Source: Afifella pfennigii DSM 17143
GTDB taxonomy: Bacteria > Pseudomonadota > Alphaproteobacteria > Rhizobiales > Afifellaceae
DNA: 64,000 bases
Assembly: GCF_000688515.1 (NCBI RefSeq)
Contig: NZ_JHZK01000004.1
Location: forward strand, 1-64,000
Direction of reading: 5' to 3'
Numbering within the stretch: the first letter of the stretch is position 1; every line of letters begins with the position of its first letter. The position numbers were made by a program, and so were the translations under genes. The notes beneath the pieces were generated by a model, which saw nothing but the letters and a program-made list of their open reading frames with translations, was not told the origin of the DNA and ran no database searches. This document shows positions 27,108 through 36,545 of the stretch, in pieces.

Positions 27108-28520
27108 CTAGGGTATCTCGCGGTCGGATTTGGCGATGCGGTAATCTGCAAGGCCGGCGGGTCGGGTCGCGGGCGGCTGGGCGCGGTGGGCGCAGCCTTC
27201 GCGCTCGCATAAGCGGCAGGTCACGCCCACCGGTCGCGGCGGGGCGGCATGGACGAAATCGTAGGCGGTCTCGGCGGCGAAGCGCTCCGGGAAGGCCAAC
27301 AGACTGATCCTGAGCGGTGGCGGCAGGCCGGTCTCCGCAAGCGCCTCCGCCTCGCGGGCGGCCAGCGCCAGAAAGGCGGCTCCGTCAGGCAGGACGAGCC
27401 TGGCGGCGAGCACCCCGCTCTCGGTGCGCCTGTCGAACACCGGCAGCCGCCCACACGGAGCGCCGAAGCGGGCGAAGGGAAAGCCGGCACCGCGAATGCG
27501 CAGGATTGGCGAGCCGGCGGCGTCTAGCACGAGCAGCGCCGCCTCAAATCCCGCTTCCGGGCGGCCGGCGAGAATGGCGAGCCTTGCCATGATGCGCGCG
27601 CCACGGGTCTGAAAGCGATGGCCGAGCGCGGCGATGTCGAAACGCAATTCGCGCGCAGCGGCGGCGAGCCGGGGGGTGGGAACCAGGATGGCGTCGGCGA
27701 GACGGCGGGCGAAGCCGGCGCGCAACAGGCGCTGCGCCTCCGCGTCCTTCAGTTCCGCCTCGCCGGCGAGCCGGGCAATGAGCGGCCCGTAGCCGGCCTG
27801 CGCCACCTGCAGGGCGACGAGATAGGCCCGGTCGATGAGCGGCACCGCCTCGGAAATGAAGAAGCGCATGGAATGCCGATCGAAGCGGGCCCGCTCGTCC
27901 GGCAAGGCCGCGGTCGGCAGAATTCTGAGGTCAACGCCATGTCGCTCGCGCAAATGCGCCTTCAGCGCCGCGAAGGGATCGTCGCGCGGGACAAGCTCCT
28001 CGCGCAACGTCGCGGCAGCCTCCTCCAGCTCGGAGAACCAGGGCCCGGACTCTTCGAAATAGGCCGCCACCCGGTCGAAGGGCAGACGCGCGGTGAGCTC
28101 GGCACGCAACTCGTCGCCCTCGGCCAGAACCTGGGAGAGCTCCGTCAGCCGCGCCGCACCCTCCATATAGGCCTCGTAAAGGCGTGCAACGCCGCGCACG
28201 AGATTGGGCGCGGCCTCCGCCACCTCCTCCAGCTCCGAAGGGCTCGGCACCTCGTCGGAGAGCAGCGGGTCGGCGAAGACGGTCTTCAGCGCGTCGAGCC
28301 CCTCGCCTTCCTCGTCGAGCTGCAAGTCGGCGGCGGATATGTCGAAGGCCGCCTGCAGCTTCAAGAGAACCTGCACCGTCAAGGGGCGCTGGTTGCGCTC
28401 AATCAAGTTCAGATAGCTCGGCGAGATACCGAGCGCGCCGGCCATGTCGGCCTGGGTCAGGCGCAGGGCGTTGCGGATGCGGCGGATGCGCGGACCGGCA
28501 AAAATCTTGCGTTCGGCCAT
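27108..28520 (-). CDS. ScfR/RamB-type XRE transcriptional regulator of short-chain fatty acid or glyoxylate metabolism
   Basis: This 470-aa regulator has an N-terminal XRE helix-turn-helix (residues about 8-60; LRLTQADMAGALGISPSYLN), a middle IrrE-like/DUF955 segment, and a C-terminal DUF2083 region ending in a Cys cluster (CRLCEREGCAHR). This is the layout of ScfR/RamB-type regulators of glyoxylate-cycle and propionate genes. It is divergent from aceA over 226 bp that contain a perfect palindrome, so it probably controls aceA and itself. ATG 28520 is chosen at the family N-terminus (MAERKIFAGPRIR). Confidence 0.85.
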   Translation of the reverse strand: MAERKIFAGPRIRRIRNALRLTQADMAGALGISPSYLNLIERNQRPLTVQVLLKLQAAFDISAADLQLDEEGEGLDALKTVFADPLLSDEVPSPSELEEVAEAAPNLVRGVARLYEAYMEGAARLTELSQVLAEGDELRAELTARLPFDRVAAYFEESGPWFSELEEAAATLREELVPRDDPFAALKAHLRERHGVDLRILPTAALPDERARFDRHSMRFFISEAVPLIDRAYLVALQVAQAGYGPLIARLAGEAELKDAEAQRLLRAGFARRLADAILVPTPRLAAAARELRFDIAALGHRFQTRGARIMARLAILAGRPEAGFEAALLVLDAAGSPILRIRGAGFPFARFGAPCGRLPVFDRRTESGVLAARLVLPDGAAFLALAAREAEALAETGLPPPLRISLLAFPERFAAETAYDFVHAAPPRPVGVTCRLCEREGCAHRAQPPATRPAGLADYRIAKSDREIP

Positions 28521-28572
28521 GACCTGACGTCCCATCGGTTGCAGAAGGCAACCCACGGCCACCCTCAGGTTT

Positions 28573-28587
28573 TGTAAATCATTTACA
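28573..28587. promoter_or_regulatory. palindromic operator between regulator and aceA
   Basis: TGTAAAT-C-ATTTACA is a perfect 15-bp palindrome, with a further TTTG...CAAA pair of half-sites flanking it (28571-28598 region). It sits in an AT-rich patch between the divergent ScfR-type regulator and isocitrate lyase genes, the expected place for autoregulation and aceA control. Confidence 0.6.
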
Positions 28588-28746
28588 TATCATACAAAGC
28601 TATAGGCTCGCACCTTACAACTTCACCTTATTCCGCCCAATCCCGAGCATGTGTCGCTGGCATTTTGTGCGCTGCGATGTAAAGGCGACGACAAGAGACC
28701 GGCAAGGATCGACAGTCTGCCTGGCACAAAAGGTAAGGAGATTGAC

Positions 28747-30051
<1,305 letters not shown>

Positions 30052-30087
30052 GGCGGGGCGTTATCCGATGAGGGCCGGCTAAGAGCC

Positions 30088-30157
30088 CGACGATCCGCTC
30101 CTGCGCCCCCACGCGCCTCCTCCTCGCTGCGCGGCGGGAGCGAGGGGCGGATCGTCG
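30088..30157. other. inverted repeat downstream of aceA
   Basis: CGACGATCCGC (30088-30098) and GCGGATCGTCG (30147-30157) are perfect 11-bp arms, with an alternative inner pairing CGCTCC/GGAGCG. There is no T-run, so it may be a weak terminator, an mRNA 3'-end structure or a decayed mobile-element end. The rest of 30052-30318 shows no gene I can support. Confidence 0.4.
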
Positions 30158-30318
30158 ATCTTGCGCCTCGTTGCGTCGGCCGGGCGCCGGCCACCGGCAA
30201 AGACGGCCCCTTGATTTCGGGCCGGCAAATTGCGCTACTTGAAAGGCCGGAGCAGGACGTCTTCGGCGAGATGGAAACGGCCGCGGCAAAAGGCCGGCCG
30301 GGCAAGGAAGTGGAGACG

Positions 30319-30552
30319 ATGTTGAGCAAACCGCCGGTGAAGGAGCGCGCCGAAGCGCTTTCCTCGGAGATGAGCGACGAGCAGCAGGCCGCGATCCGGG
30401 TGCTCGCCAACGAGCTGCACCGGCTGAACCAGGCGGTGATCGGCTGCGTCGATGCCGGCCTGTCGGTGGAATTGCAGCGCACCGCCCGCCATCATTCCGA
30501 AGACGGCTTCTGGGGCGACCTGCTCGTTCCCATCATCGTCAAGCAGCGCTAG
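30319..30552 (+). CDS. hypothetical protein, 77 aa
   Basis: ATG 30319 follows a GGAAGTGGAGA ribosome site, giving a 77-aa soluble protein. An upstream in-frame ATG at 30271 would add 16 residues. The sequence is helical (SDEQQAAIRVLANELHRLNQAVI) and contains a single Cys and a His pair (ARHHSEDGFW). I do not recognise a domain. The codon use looks like that of its neighbours, which supports it being real. Confidence 0.5.
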   Translation: MLSKPPVKERAEALSSEMSDEQQAAIRVLANELHRLNQAVIGCVDAGLSVELQRTARHHSEDGFWGDLLVPIIVKQR

Positions 30553-30712
30553 CGGCGGCCGGCCAGCTTGAGCGGCTTGGCCCGAAGTGGGAGAGGGCTC
30601 CGCCTGACGGCGATACGATCTCGCCCGCTCTCGGCCTGAGAGAACGCTGTCTTTTAAACGGCCGTCGCGGCGCCTCGCGGCGGCCGCTGTCGCCCGTGGC
30701 AAGCCTTTCGCC

Positions 30713-31108
30713 TCAACCACGGTATTCCTCGTCGGTGACGTGCTCCATCCAATCGACCGACGAACCGTTCAACCTCTCATGGATGGCGATGTGCGTCATG
30801 GCGGTCGTGGGCGTCGCACCGTGCCAGTGCTTCTCGCCCGGCTCGAACCAGACGACGTCGCCCGGCCGGATTTCCTCGATCGGACCGCCCTGACGCTGGA
30901 CGCGGCCGCAACCGGCGGTGACGATCAACGTCTGTCCAAGCGGGTGCGTGTGCCAGGCGGTGCGCGCGCCGGGCTCGAAGGTGACGCACGCTCCGGCGAC
31001 CCGCGCCGGTTCAGGAGGGCTCATCAAGGGATCGATGCGGACCGTGCCCGTGAAATACTCCTCCGGCCCTTTGCCGGAAGGCTGTGAGCCGCTGCGCTTG
31101 ATATCCAT
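30713..31108 (-). CDS. cupin resembling Mn-dependent hydroxynitrile lyase
   Basis: This 131-aa single-domain cupin starts at ATG 31108 behind GAGGAG. Its length and sequence closely resemble, from memory, the bacterial manganese cupin (R)-mandelonitrile lyase of Granulicella tundricola. The metal ligands align as H53, H55, Q59 and H94, and H106 is also present ([24 protein letters not shown]). Residue 110 is His here. Genome annotations often call this family carboxymuconolactone-associated or quercetin-like cupin. Whether this enzyme has lyase activity in the cell is unknown. It is monocistronic. Confidence 0.75.
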   Translation of the reverse strand: MDIKRSGSQPSGKGPEEYFTGTVRIDPLMSPPEPARVAGACVTFEPGARTAWHTHPLGQTLIVTAGCGRVQRQGGPIEEIRPGDVVWFEPGEKHWHGATPTTAMTHIAIHERLNGSSVDWMEHVTDEEYRG

Positions 31109-31320
31109 CTCGCACTCCTCCTGCTTGCTCGGAAATGGCGGACACCGCACGGCGCCTTCTCCAAGCGCCATCAACGAGAGAGGCCCCAAGGTCCGCTCCA
31201 GATGCGCCCACCTCAGCCAGTCACTTAGCGCCAGGACGAATATTGCGAAGGGCAAGCCAAGCTGCTCCGCTCCGTCTTCAGACGACAGCAGCGAGGCTTA
31301 CTCGCTCTCTGCCCTCGTCT

Positions 31321-31680
31321 TCAGCACTTCAAACCCAACTCGGCGCGCTTCCTTTTCGTCAGGCCCCCCACGACGAGATCGTAGGAGCGGCGGAGATAGG
31401 CGCGCAGCTCCTCGTCGGTGAGGCCAGGCCCGGCATAGCATTGGATCCATGTAAGGCCGCGCGAGGCGAGATAGGGCGCGGGCCTGAGGCCCGGCTGCTC
31501 CTTGAGGATATCGTAGGCAAGCGCGCTCGCCTTGAAGGTGAAGGCCGGACGGTCCTGGTGCCAGCCGCCGATGGCGAAGACCTTGCCGCCGACCTTCCAG
31601 ACATCGGCGCCGCCCCATTGGACGACGTGGCTCGTGGCGGGAAGGGTGCCGCAGAAGGCGTTGAACTCCTCGTATGTCAT
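31321..31680 (-). CDS. MmcQ/YjbR-family protein
   Basis: This 119-aa protein matches the MmcQ/YjbR family, small cytosolic proteins with a double-wing DNA-binding-like fold. The start (YEEFNAFCGTLPATSHVVQWG), the VFAIGGW strand and the C-terminal LRRSYDLVVGGLTKRKRAELG helix are typical. No function is established. It lies between the cupin and the UPF0114 gene on the same strand, with wide gaps, so it is probably independent. Confidence 0.8.
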   Translation of the reverse strand: MTYEEFNAFCGTLPATSHVVQWGGADVWKVGGKVFAIGGWHQDRPAFTFKASALAYDILKEQPGLRPAPYLASRGLTWIQCYAGPGLTDEELRAYLRRSYDLVVGGLTKRKRAELGLKC

Positions 31681-31746
31681 TCTCGCCCTCCCCTGCGGAC
31701 CGGCGCTTCGGCGGATCCGGCGTCTCGGCGGGCCGGGCGGCGCGGC

Positions 31747-32283
31747 TCAGTGTTTGCCCGTTTTCGCCGAGACCCAGTCCATCGCCGCCAAGAGCACACC
31801 GGAGACGACGAACGTCAGATGGATGATGACCAGCCAGCGCAGCTGCGGCTCGGAAAAAGTCGCCTCCGCGCCGGTCTCGCCGATCTCCATGAACTGCTTG
31901 AGAAGATGGATGCCGGAGATCGCCACGATGGAGGCGATAAGCTTCAGTTTCAGCCCGGAAAAATCGACCTTGCCCATCCATTCCGGCCGGTCGCCGGTCT
32001 CGTCGAGGTCCATCTTGGAGACGAAAGCCTCGTAGCCGGAAAAGAGCACAATGAGGAGAAGATTGCCCGCCAGGGTGAGGTCCACCAGCGTCAGCACCGC
32101 CAGGATCGCGTCCTCGGAGGGCATGGTGAAGGCCTTCGGCGCGTAATAGATCAATTCGCGCACGAAGACGACGACCAGCATCGCCAGCGATACGACGAGC
32201 CCCAGATACATCGGCGCCATCAGCCAGCGCGAGGCGAAGAGCCCCCGCTCAAACCCGCTCTCCACGCGGCTCTTGTCCACCAT
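31747..32283 (-). CDS. UPF0114 (YqhA) family membrane protein
   Basis: This 178-aa integral membrane protein has an N-terminal FERGLFASRWLMAPMYLGLV segment, hydrophobic helices at about 25-45, 62-85, 112-130 and 143-165, and the KVDFSGLKLKLIASIVAISGIHLLK block diagnostic for UPF0114/YqhA. The role is unknown. ATG 32283 was chosen because GGGGGAGG stands just before it. An ATG 12 bp upstream is an alternative. Confidence 0.8.
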   Translation of the reverse strand: MVDKSRVESGFERGLFASRWLMAPMYLGLVVSLAMLVVVFVRELIYYAPKAFTMPSEDAILAVLTLVDLTLAGNLLLIVLFSGYEAFVSKMDLDETGDRPEWMGKVDFSGLKLKLIASIVAISGIHLLKQFMEIGETGAEATFSEPQLRWLVIIHLTFVVSGVLLAAMDWVSAKTGKH

Positions 32284-32570
32284 CACCTCCCCCATTTCAG
32301 CCGCGCAGACATGGCAATGTGTCCGGCCCCCGTCAATAACCGTAACCACGCCGCCAGGGGAAAGCCCTGGCCGGCGATACCGGCAGCTCTCCCTGCCGGC
32401 GGCGGCTGGACGTTCCTCAATCTTCCGGCCCAGAAGCCGGAAACTCTCGCCCACCGCAATGCCGTGGGTCCAAACCTCTCGCAGGGGCCGCCTCGCCGGA
32501 CATTTGCGCGCACCAGGCCACCGGCTCAGCCGAGCCGCCGGGAGCGAGCCCAAACAAAAGGCGTCACGAT
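32284..32570. other. intergenic region with no recognisable gene
   Basis: This stretch and the operator next to it separate divergent genes (UPF0114 minus strand, TetR plus strand). Its base composition is ordinary for the genome. I see no RNA gene or repeat. Open frames here do not look like proteins. Only the right end, from 32571, holds a clear regulatory signal. Confidence 0.6.
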
Positions 32571-32604
32571 TTAAACGAACGTTTGACTTAAACGTCTGTT
32601 TGAT
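32571..32604. promoter_or_regulatory. tandem operator of the TetR/CecR-like repressor
   Basis: Two near-identical 17-bp units lie head to tail: TTAAACGAACGTTTGAC (32571-32587) and TTAAACGTCTGTTTGAT (32588-32604). Each is an imperfect palindrome of AAACG/CGTTT-type half-sites. They sit 42-75 bp before the regulator start, so the repressor dimer is inferred to bind both and control its own operon. Confidence 0.7.
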
Positions 32605-32645
32605 GTTATTTCGTATCGAAAGCCGCGCCTTCGAAGAGGCCTTTC

Positions 32646-33362
32646 ATGCCGCCATCCTTGCCCGGCCCCGCCAACATCCCCGGCGACGGCACACGCGAGC
32701 GCATTCTCGAGGCTGCGCTGGAGCTCTTCGGCGAGCGCGGCCTGCACGCCGCCTCCGTGCGCGACGTCGCCAAACTCGCCAAGGCCAATGTCGCCGCCAT
32801 CTCCTACCATTTCGGCGGCAAGGAGGAGCTCTACCGCGCCGTCGCCCGGCATGTGGCCGGCCTCATCGGCGGGCGGGTCGGCGAACGCGCGCCCGAAATC
32901 TTCGCGGCGCCGCCGCCCGCCGATGCCGAAGAGGCCCGCCAGCGCCTTGAAACGGTGATGGAAACCCTGGTCGACGTCCTCATCGGCCATGACGACATGC
33001 GCCGCGTCGCCCGCTTCGTCCTGCGCGAGCAGATGCAGCCCTCCCCCGCCTTCGACATCCTCTATGGCGAGCTGATCCAGCGCCTGCATTCCACCGTGTG
33101 CGTGAACTTCGCCGTCGCCACGGGCGAGGAGGCGGAGAGCCAGGCGGTGCGCCTGCGCGTCTTCCTTCTCTTCGGTCAGGCGCTCTTCCTGCGCGTCGGC
33201 GAGGCGGCGGTGCGCCGCCGGCTCGGCATCGAGCGTTACGACGCGGCGCTGCTTACGGAGGTGAAGGAGATGCTGAAGCAGCATCTCAACCTCATCGTCG
33301 CCGGGGTCGGCGCCGAGCGGGCCGGCTCCGGCGGCGCGCTCACCGACCGGACGGGAGCCTGA
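32646..33362 (+). CDS. TetR-family regulator, CecR-like (DUF1956)
   Basis: This 238-aa repressor has an N-terminal helix-turn-helix (about 14-60; RERILEAALELFGERG, VAAISYHFGGKEELYRA) and a C-terminal DUF1956-type ligand domain (REQMQPSPAFDILYGELI). This matches CecR (YbiH), which in E. coli controls the ybhGFSR exporter. Here it precedes exactly such an exporter operon, with the adaptor gene starting 2 bp after the stop. Tandem operators upstream support autoregulation. The inducer is unknown. Confidence 0.85.
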   Translation: MPPSLPGPANIPGDGTRERILEAALELFGERGLHAASVRDVAKLAKANVAAISYHFGGKEELYRAVARHVAGLIGGRVGERAPEIFAAPPPADAEEARQRLETVMETLVDVLIGHDDMRRVARFVLREQMQPSPAFDILYGELIQRLHSTVCVNFAVATGEEAESQAVRLRVFLLFGQALFLRVGEAAVRRRLGIERYDAALLTEVKEMLKQHLNLIVAGVGAERAGSGGALTDRTGA

Positions 33363-33363
33363 C

Positions 33364-34344
33364 ATGGCCCGCGCGCTTCTCGTCACACTCCTGCTTCTTG
33401 CCGCGCTGCCGCTTGCCGCCTGCGAGGAGGCAAGCGAAGCACAGGACACGCCCCTGCAAGGCTATGTGGAGGGCGACTTCATCTATGCCGCGCCGGAGAT
33501 CGCCGGTCGCCTCGCCGAAATCGCCCCGCGCGAGGGCGAGCGGGTGGAGGCGGGCGCGGCGCTTTTCCGCCTCGAAACGGAGACGCTGGAGGCGGAAGTG
33601 GAGCAGGCGCGCGCCGAGCTCTCGGCCACCGAGGCCGAGTTCGCCGACCGGCGCGAGGGCCAGCGCCCGCCCGAGCTTGCGGTGATTGAGGCCCGCATCG
33701 ACCGGGCGGAGGCTTCCCGCAGCCAGGCCAGTAAGGAATACGAGCGCCAAAAGGAGCTCTTTGAGCGCGGCGTCATCGCCGGCGCCCGGCTCGACCAGGC
33801 GGGCGAGGCGCTCTCCGTCGCCGAGGCCGAGCTCGCGGAGGCCAAGCGCCAAAAGGCGGTGGCGACGCTACCGGCGCGCACGGCGCAGATCGATGCCGCC
33901 GAACGCCGGATGGAGGCGGCGCAGGCCGCCTTGACGCAAGCCAAGACGCGGCTCGCCAAGGCCGTCGTCACCGCGCCACAAGCCGGCCTCGTCGACGACA
34001 TCTATTACGAGACCGGCGAGGTGGTGGGTGTCGGCCAGCCGGTCTTGTCGCTCTTGCCGGACGCAAAGCGCAAGATCGTCTTCTTCGTGCCGGAGCCCCT
34101 GCTCGCCTCGCTCGCGCCGGAGGCGGAGGTCGCCATCGGCTGCGACAGCTGCCCGCCCGGCCTTCGTGCAAAGGTCACACGTGTTGCCAGCGAGGCGGAG
34201 TTCACGCCGCCCGTCATCTTCTCGCAAGAGCGGCGCGAGAAGCTCCTCTTCCGCGCCGAGGCGCGCCCGCTCGGCGAAACGGTGAAGCTCAGGGTGGGCC
34301 AGCCGGTCGATGTGCGCCTGCCTGAAACGGCGATTTCCCGATGA
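33364..34344 (+). CDS. HlyD-family membrane fusion lipoprotein of ABC exporter
   Basis: This 326-aa adaptor has a lipoprotein signal with lipobox LPLAAC (Cys about residue 20). It then shows a biotinyl-lipoyl-like half (GYVEGDFIYAAPEIAGRLAEI), a long coiled-coil hairpin (about 70-200, rich in Ala/Glu/Arg heptads), and the returning lipoyl half (VTAPQAGLVDDIYYETGEVV). It corresponds to E. coli YbhG, but the lipid anchor suggests it is held in the membrane by a lipid rather than by a helix. It bridges the ABC-2 exporter to an outer-membrane channel not encoded here. Confidence 0.85.
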   Translation: MARALLVTLLLLAALPLAACEEASEAQDTPLQGYVEGDFIYAAPEIAGRLAEIAPREGERVEAGAALFRLETETLEAEVEQARAELSATEAEFADRREGQRPPELAVIEARIDRAEASRSQASKEYERQKELFERGVIAGARLDQAGEALSVAEAELAEAKRQKAVATLPARTAQIDAAERRMEAAQAALTQAKTRLAKAVVTAPQAGLVDDIYYETGEVVGVGQPVLSLLPDAKRKIVFFVPEPLLASLAPEAEVAIGCDSCPPGLRAKVTRVASEAEFTPPVIFSQERREKLLFRAEARPLGETVKLRVGQPVDVRLPETAISR

Positions 34345-35270
34345 CGGCTCAGAGCCCAGCCATCGAGGTCGTCGATCTCACGAAAATCTTCGACGGCAAG
34401 AGCGTGGTGAAGCATATCGACCTTACCATCAACCGCGGCGAGATCGTCGGCTTTCTCGGCCCGAACGGCTCCGGCAAGACGACGACCATCCGCATGATTT
34501 GCGGACTTTTGCGCCCCGATGGCGGCTCCGGCACCTGCCTTGGCTACGACATCCTCACCGAGGCCGCCGAGATCAAGCGGCGCGTCGGCTATATGACGCA
34601 GCGCTTCTCGCTCTACGAGGACCTGACGATCGAGGAGAACCTCATCTTCGTCGCCCGGCTCTACGGCATGAAGAACGTGCGCAAGGTGGCCGCAGAGACG
34701 CTCCAGCAGCTCGGCCTCACCTCGCGCCGCAAGCAGATCGCGGGCACGCTCTCCGGCGGCTGGAAGCAGCGCCTGGCGCTCGCCGCCTGCATCATGCACA
34801 AGCCCGATCTGCTTCTCCTCGACGAGCCGACCGCGGGCGTCGACCCCAAGGCGCGGCGCGAATTCTGGGACGAGATCCACGAACTCGCCGAGGCCGGACT
34901 CACCGTTCTCGTCTCCACCCATTACATGGACGAGGCGGAGCGCTGCCACCGCATCGTCTATATCGCCTACGGCACCATCGTCGCGCGCGGCACGGTGCCG
35001 GAGATCGTGGAGCAGTCGCGCCTCACCACCTTCGTCCTCACCGGCCGCGAAGCCGGCGCCGCCGCCAAGGCGCTCACCGGCGCGAAGGGCGTTGAGCAGG
35101 TGGCGCCCTTCGGCAGCGAGGTGCATGTGGTCGGCTCCGAGCCGGCGGCGTTGCGGGCCGCGGTGGAGGAGGCCGGGCGGCGCTTCGACGTCGCCATTGA
35201 ACCTGGCGAGACGACGCTGGAGGACGTCTTCATCCGCCTGATGAGCCAGGCGCAGGCGTTGGAGGCGTGA
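34341..35270 (+). CDS. ABC-2 type exporter, ATP-binding protein
   Basis: This 309-aa ATPase has Walker A (GPNGSGKTT), Q-loop (YMTQRFSLYEDLTIEEN), signature LSGGWKQR, Walker B (LLLLDEPTAGVDPKARR) and switch His (STHYMDEAERC). It is a single-domain version of the YbhF-type drug-export ATPase. Its start overlaps the adaptor stop by 4 bp, and the permease starts immediately after its own stop, so the three proteins are coupled. Confidence 0.9.
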   Translation: MTAQSPAIEVVDLTKIFDGKSVVKHIDLTINRGEIVGFLGPNGSGKTTTIRMICGLLRPDGGSGTCLGYDILTEAAEIKRRVGYMTQRFSLYEDLTIEENLIFVARLYGMKNVRKVAAETLQQLGLTSRRKQIAGTLSGGWKQRLALAACIMHKPDLLLLDEPTAGVDPKARREFWDEIHELAEAGLTVLVSTHYMDEAERCHRIVYIAYGTIVARGTVPEIVEQSRLTTFVLTGREAGAAAKALTGAKGVEQVAPFGSEVHVVGSEPAALRAAVEEAGRRFDVAIEPGETTLEDVFIRLMSQAQALEA

Positions 35271-36404
35271 ATGGCGCTCGCCTCGGTCTCGCGCATCAAG
35301 GCCGTCCTCCTCAAGGAGGTGATCCAGATGCGCCGCGATCGGCTCACCTTCGCCATGATCATCGGCATCCCGATCCTGCAGCTCATCCTCTTCGGCTTCG
35401 CCATCAACACCGACCCGAAGCTCCTGCCGACCGGCATCATCGTGCTGGATAGCGGGCCGGTGGCGCGCGCCGTCGTCGCCGGCATGCAGAGCTCCGGCTA
35501 TTTTGAGGTCGCCGAGCCCCTGTCGCGCGAGGACGCGGCGCGCCAGGCGCTGAAGGACGGCTCGCTCTCCTTCGTCGTCACCATCCCGCAGAATTTCGAG
35601 CGCGACCTCGTTCGCGGCCTCGGCGCGAAGATCGTGCTGGAGGCCGACGCCACCGACCCGGCCGCCTCCGCCAACGCGCTCGCGGCCATGCCGGAGATCG
35701 TCAACCGGGCGATCGCCCATGCCCTTACCGGGCCACTCTCGCCGGCCGCGGCGAAGGGGCGGGCCGCCGAGGTCGTCATCCACCGGCTCTACAATCCGGA
35801 AGGCATCAGCCAGTACAACATCGTGCCGGGGCTTCTCGGCACCATCCTCGCCATGACCACCATCCTGATGACGGCGCTGGCGCTGACGCGCGAGATCGAG
35901 CGCGGCACGATGGAGAACCTTCTCGCCATGCCGGTGAAGCCGCTGGAGATCATGATCGGCAAGATCGTGCCCTATATCGGCCTCGGCTTCCTGCAGGTCG
36001 GCGTCATCATCGCCGCCGCGCTCATTCTCTTCCACGTGCCGATGCAGGGCAGCTACGCAACGCTCGCCGTCGCCGTCCTCATCTTCATCGCCGCCAACGT
36101 GACGCTCGGCTACACCTTCTCCACCCTGGCGCGCACGCAGATGCAGGCCATGCAGATGACCTTCTTCTTCTTCCTGCCCTCCATCTTGTTGTCGGGCTTC
36201 ATGTTCCCCTTCCGTGGCATGCCGGAATGGGCGCAGTTCCTTGGCAATATCCTGCCGCTGACGCATTTCCTCAGGGCCGTGCGCGGCGTCATGCTGAAGG
36301 GCAGCGACCTTCTCTTCATCCTGCCCAATCTCGCCCCGATCCTTATCTTCCTCGCCGCCATCGCGACGCTCGCCCTCATCCGCTTCCGGCGCACGCTCGA
36401 CTAG
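35271..36404 (+). CDS. ABC-2 type exporter, permease (YbhS/YbhR-like)
   Basis: This 377-aa permease has one N-terminal helix (FAMIIGIPILQLILFGFAI), a large periplasmic loop to about residue 175, and five C-terminal helices, the ABC-2 layout. The motifs REIERGTMENLLAMPV and FLPSILLSGFMFPF are typical of YbhS/YbhR and YhhJ. Only one permease gene is present where E. coli has two (ybhS and ybhR), so it probably works as a homodimer. The substrate could be a drug or other amphiphile. Confidence 0.88.
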   Translation: MALASVSRIKAVLLKEVIQMRRDRLTFAMIIGIPILQLILFGFAINTDPKLLPTGIIVLDSGPVARAVVAGMQSSGYFEVAEPLSREDAARQALKDGSLSFVVTIPQNFERDLVRGLGAKIVLEADATDPAASANALAAMPEIVNRAIAHALTGPLSPAAAKGRAAEVVIHRLYNPEGISQYNIVPGLLGTILAMTTILMTALALTREIERGTMENLLAMPVKPLEIMIGKIVPYIGLGFLQVGVIIAAALILFHVPMQGSYATLAVAVLIFIAANVTLGYTFSTLARTQMQAMQMTFFFFLPSILLSGFMFPFRGMPEWAQFLGNILPLTHFLRAVRGVMLKGSDLLFILPNLAPILIFLAAIATLALIRFRRTLD

Positions 36405-36545
36405 CTGCCGCCGTGACGGCAGGGGCGTGGCACGGAGGCAACGCCGGCGCTGAAAGCGCAGGCGCCTGGCGATGCAAGGTTTTCCCCCGGAGCCGAAGCG
36501 GCTAGGAAAAGAAGCTAGATTTTTCCTTAGCCTGGAGCGGATTGC

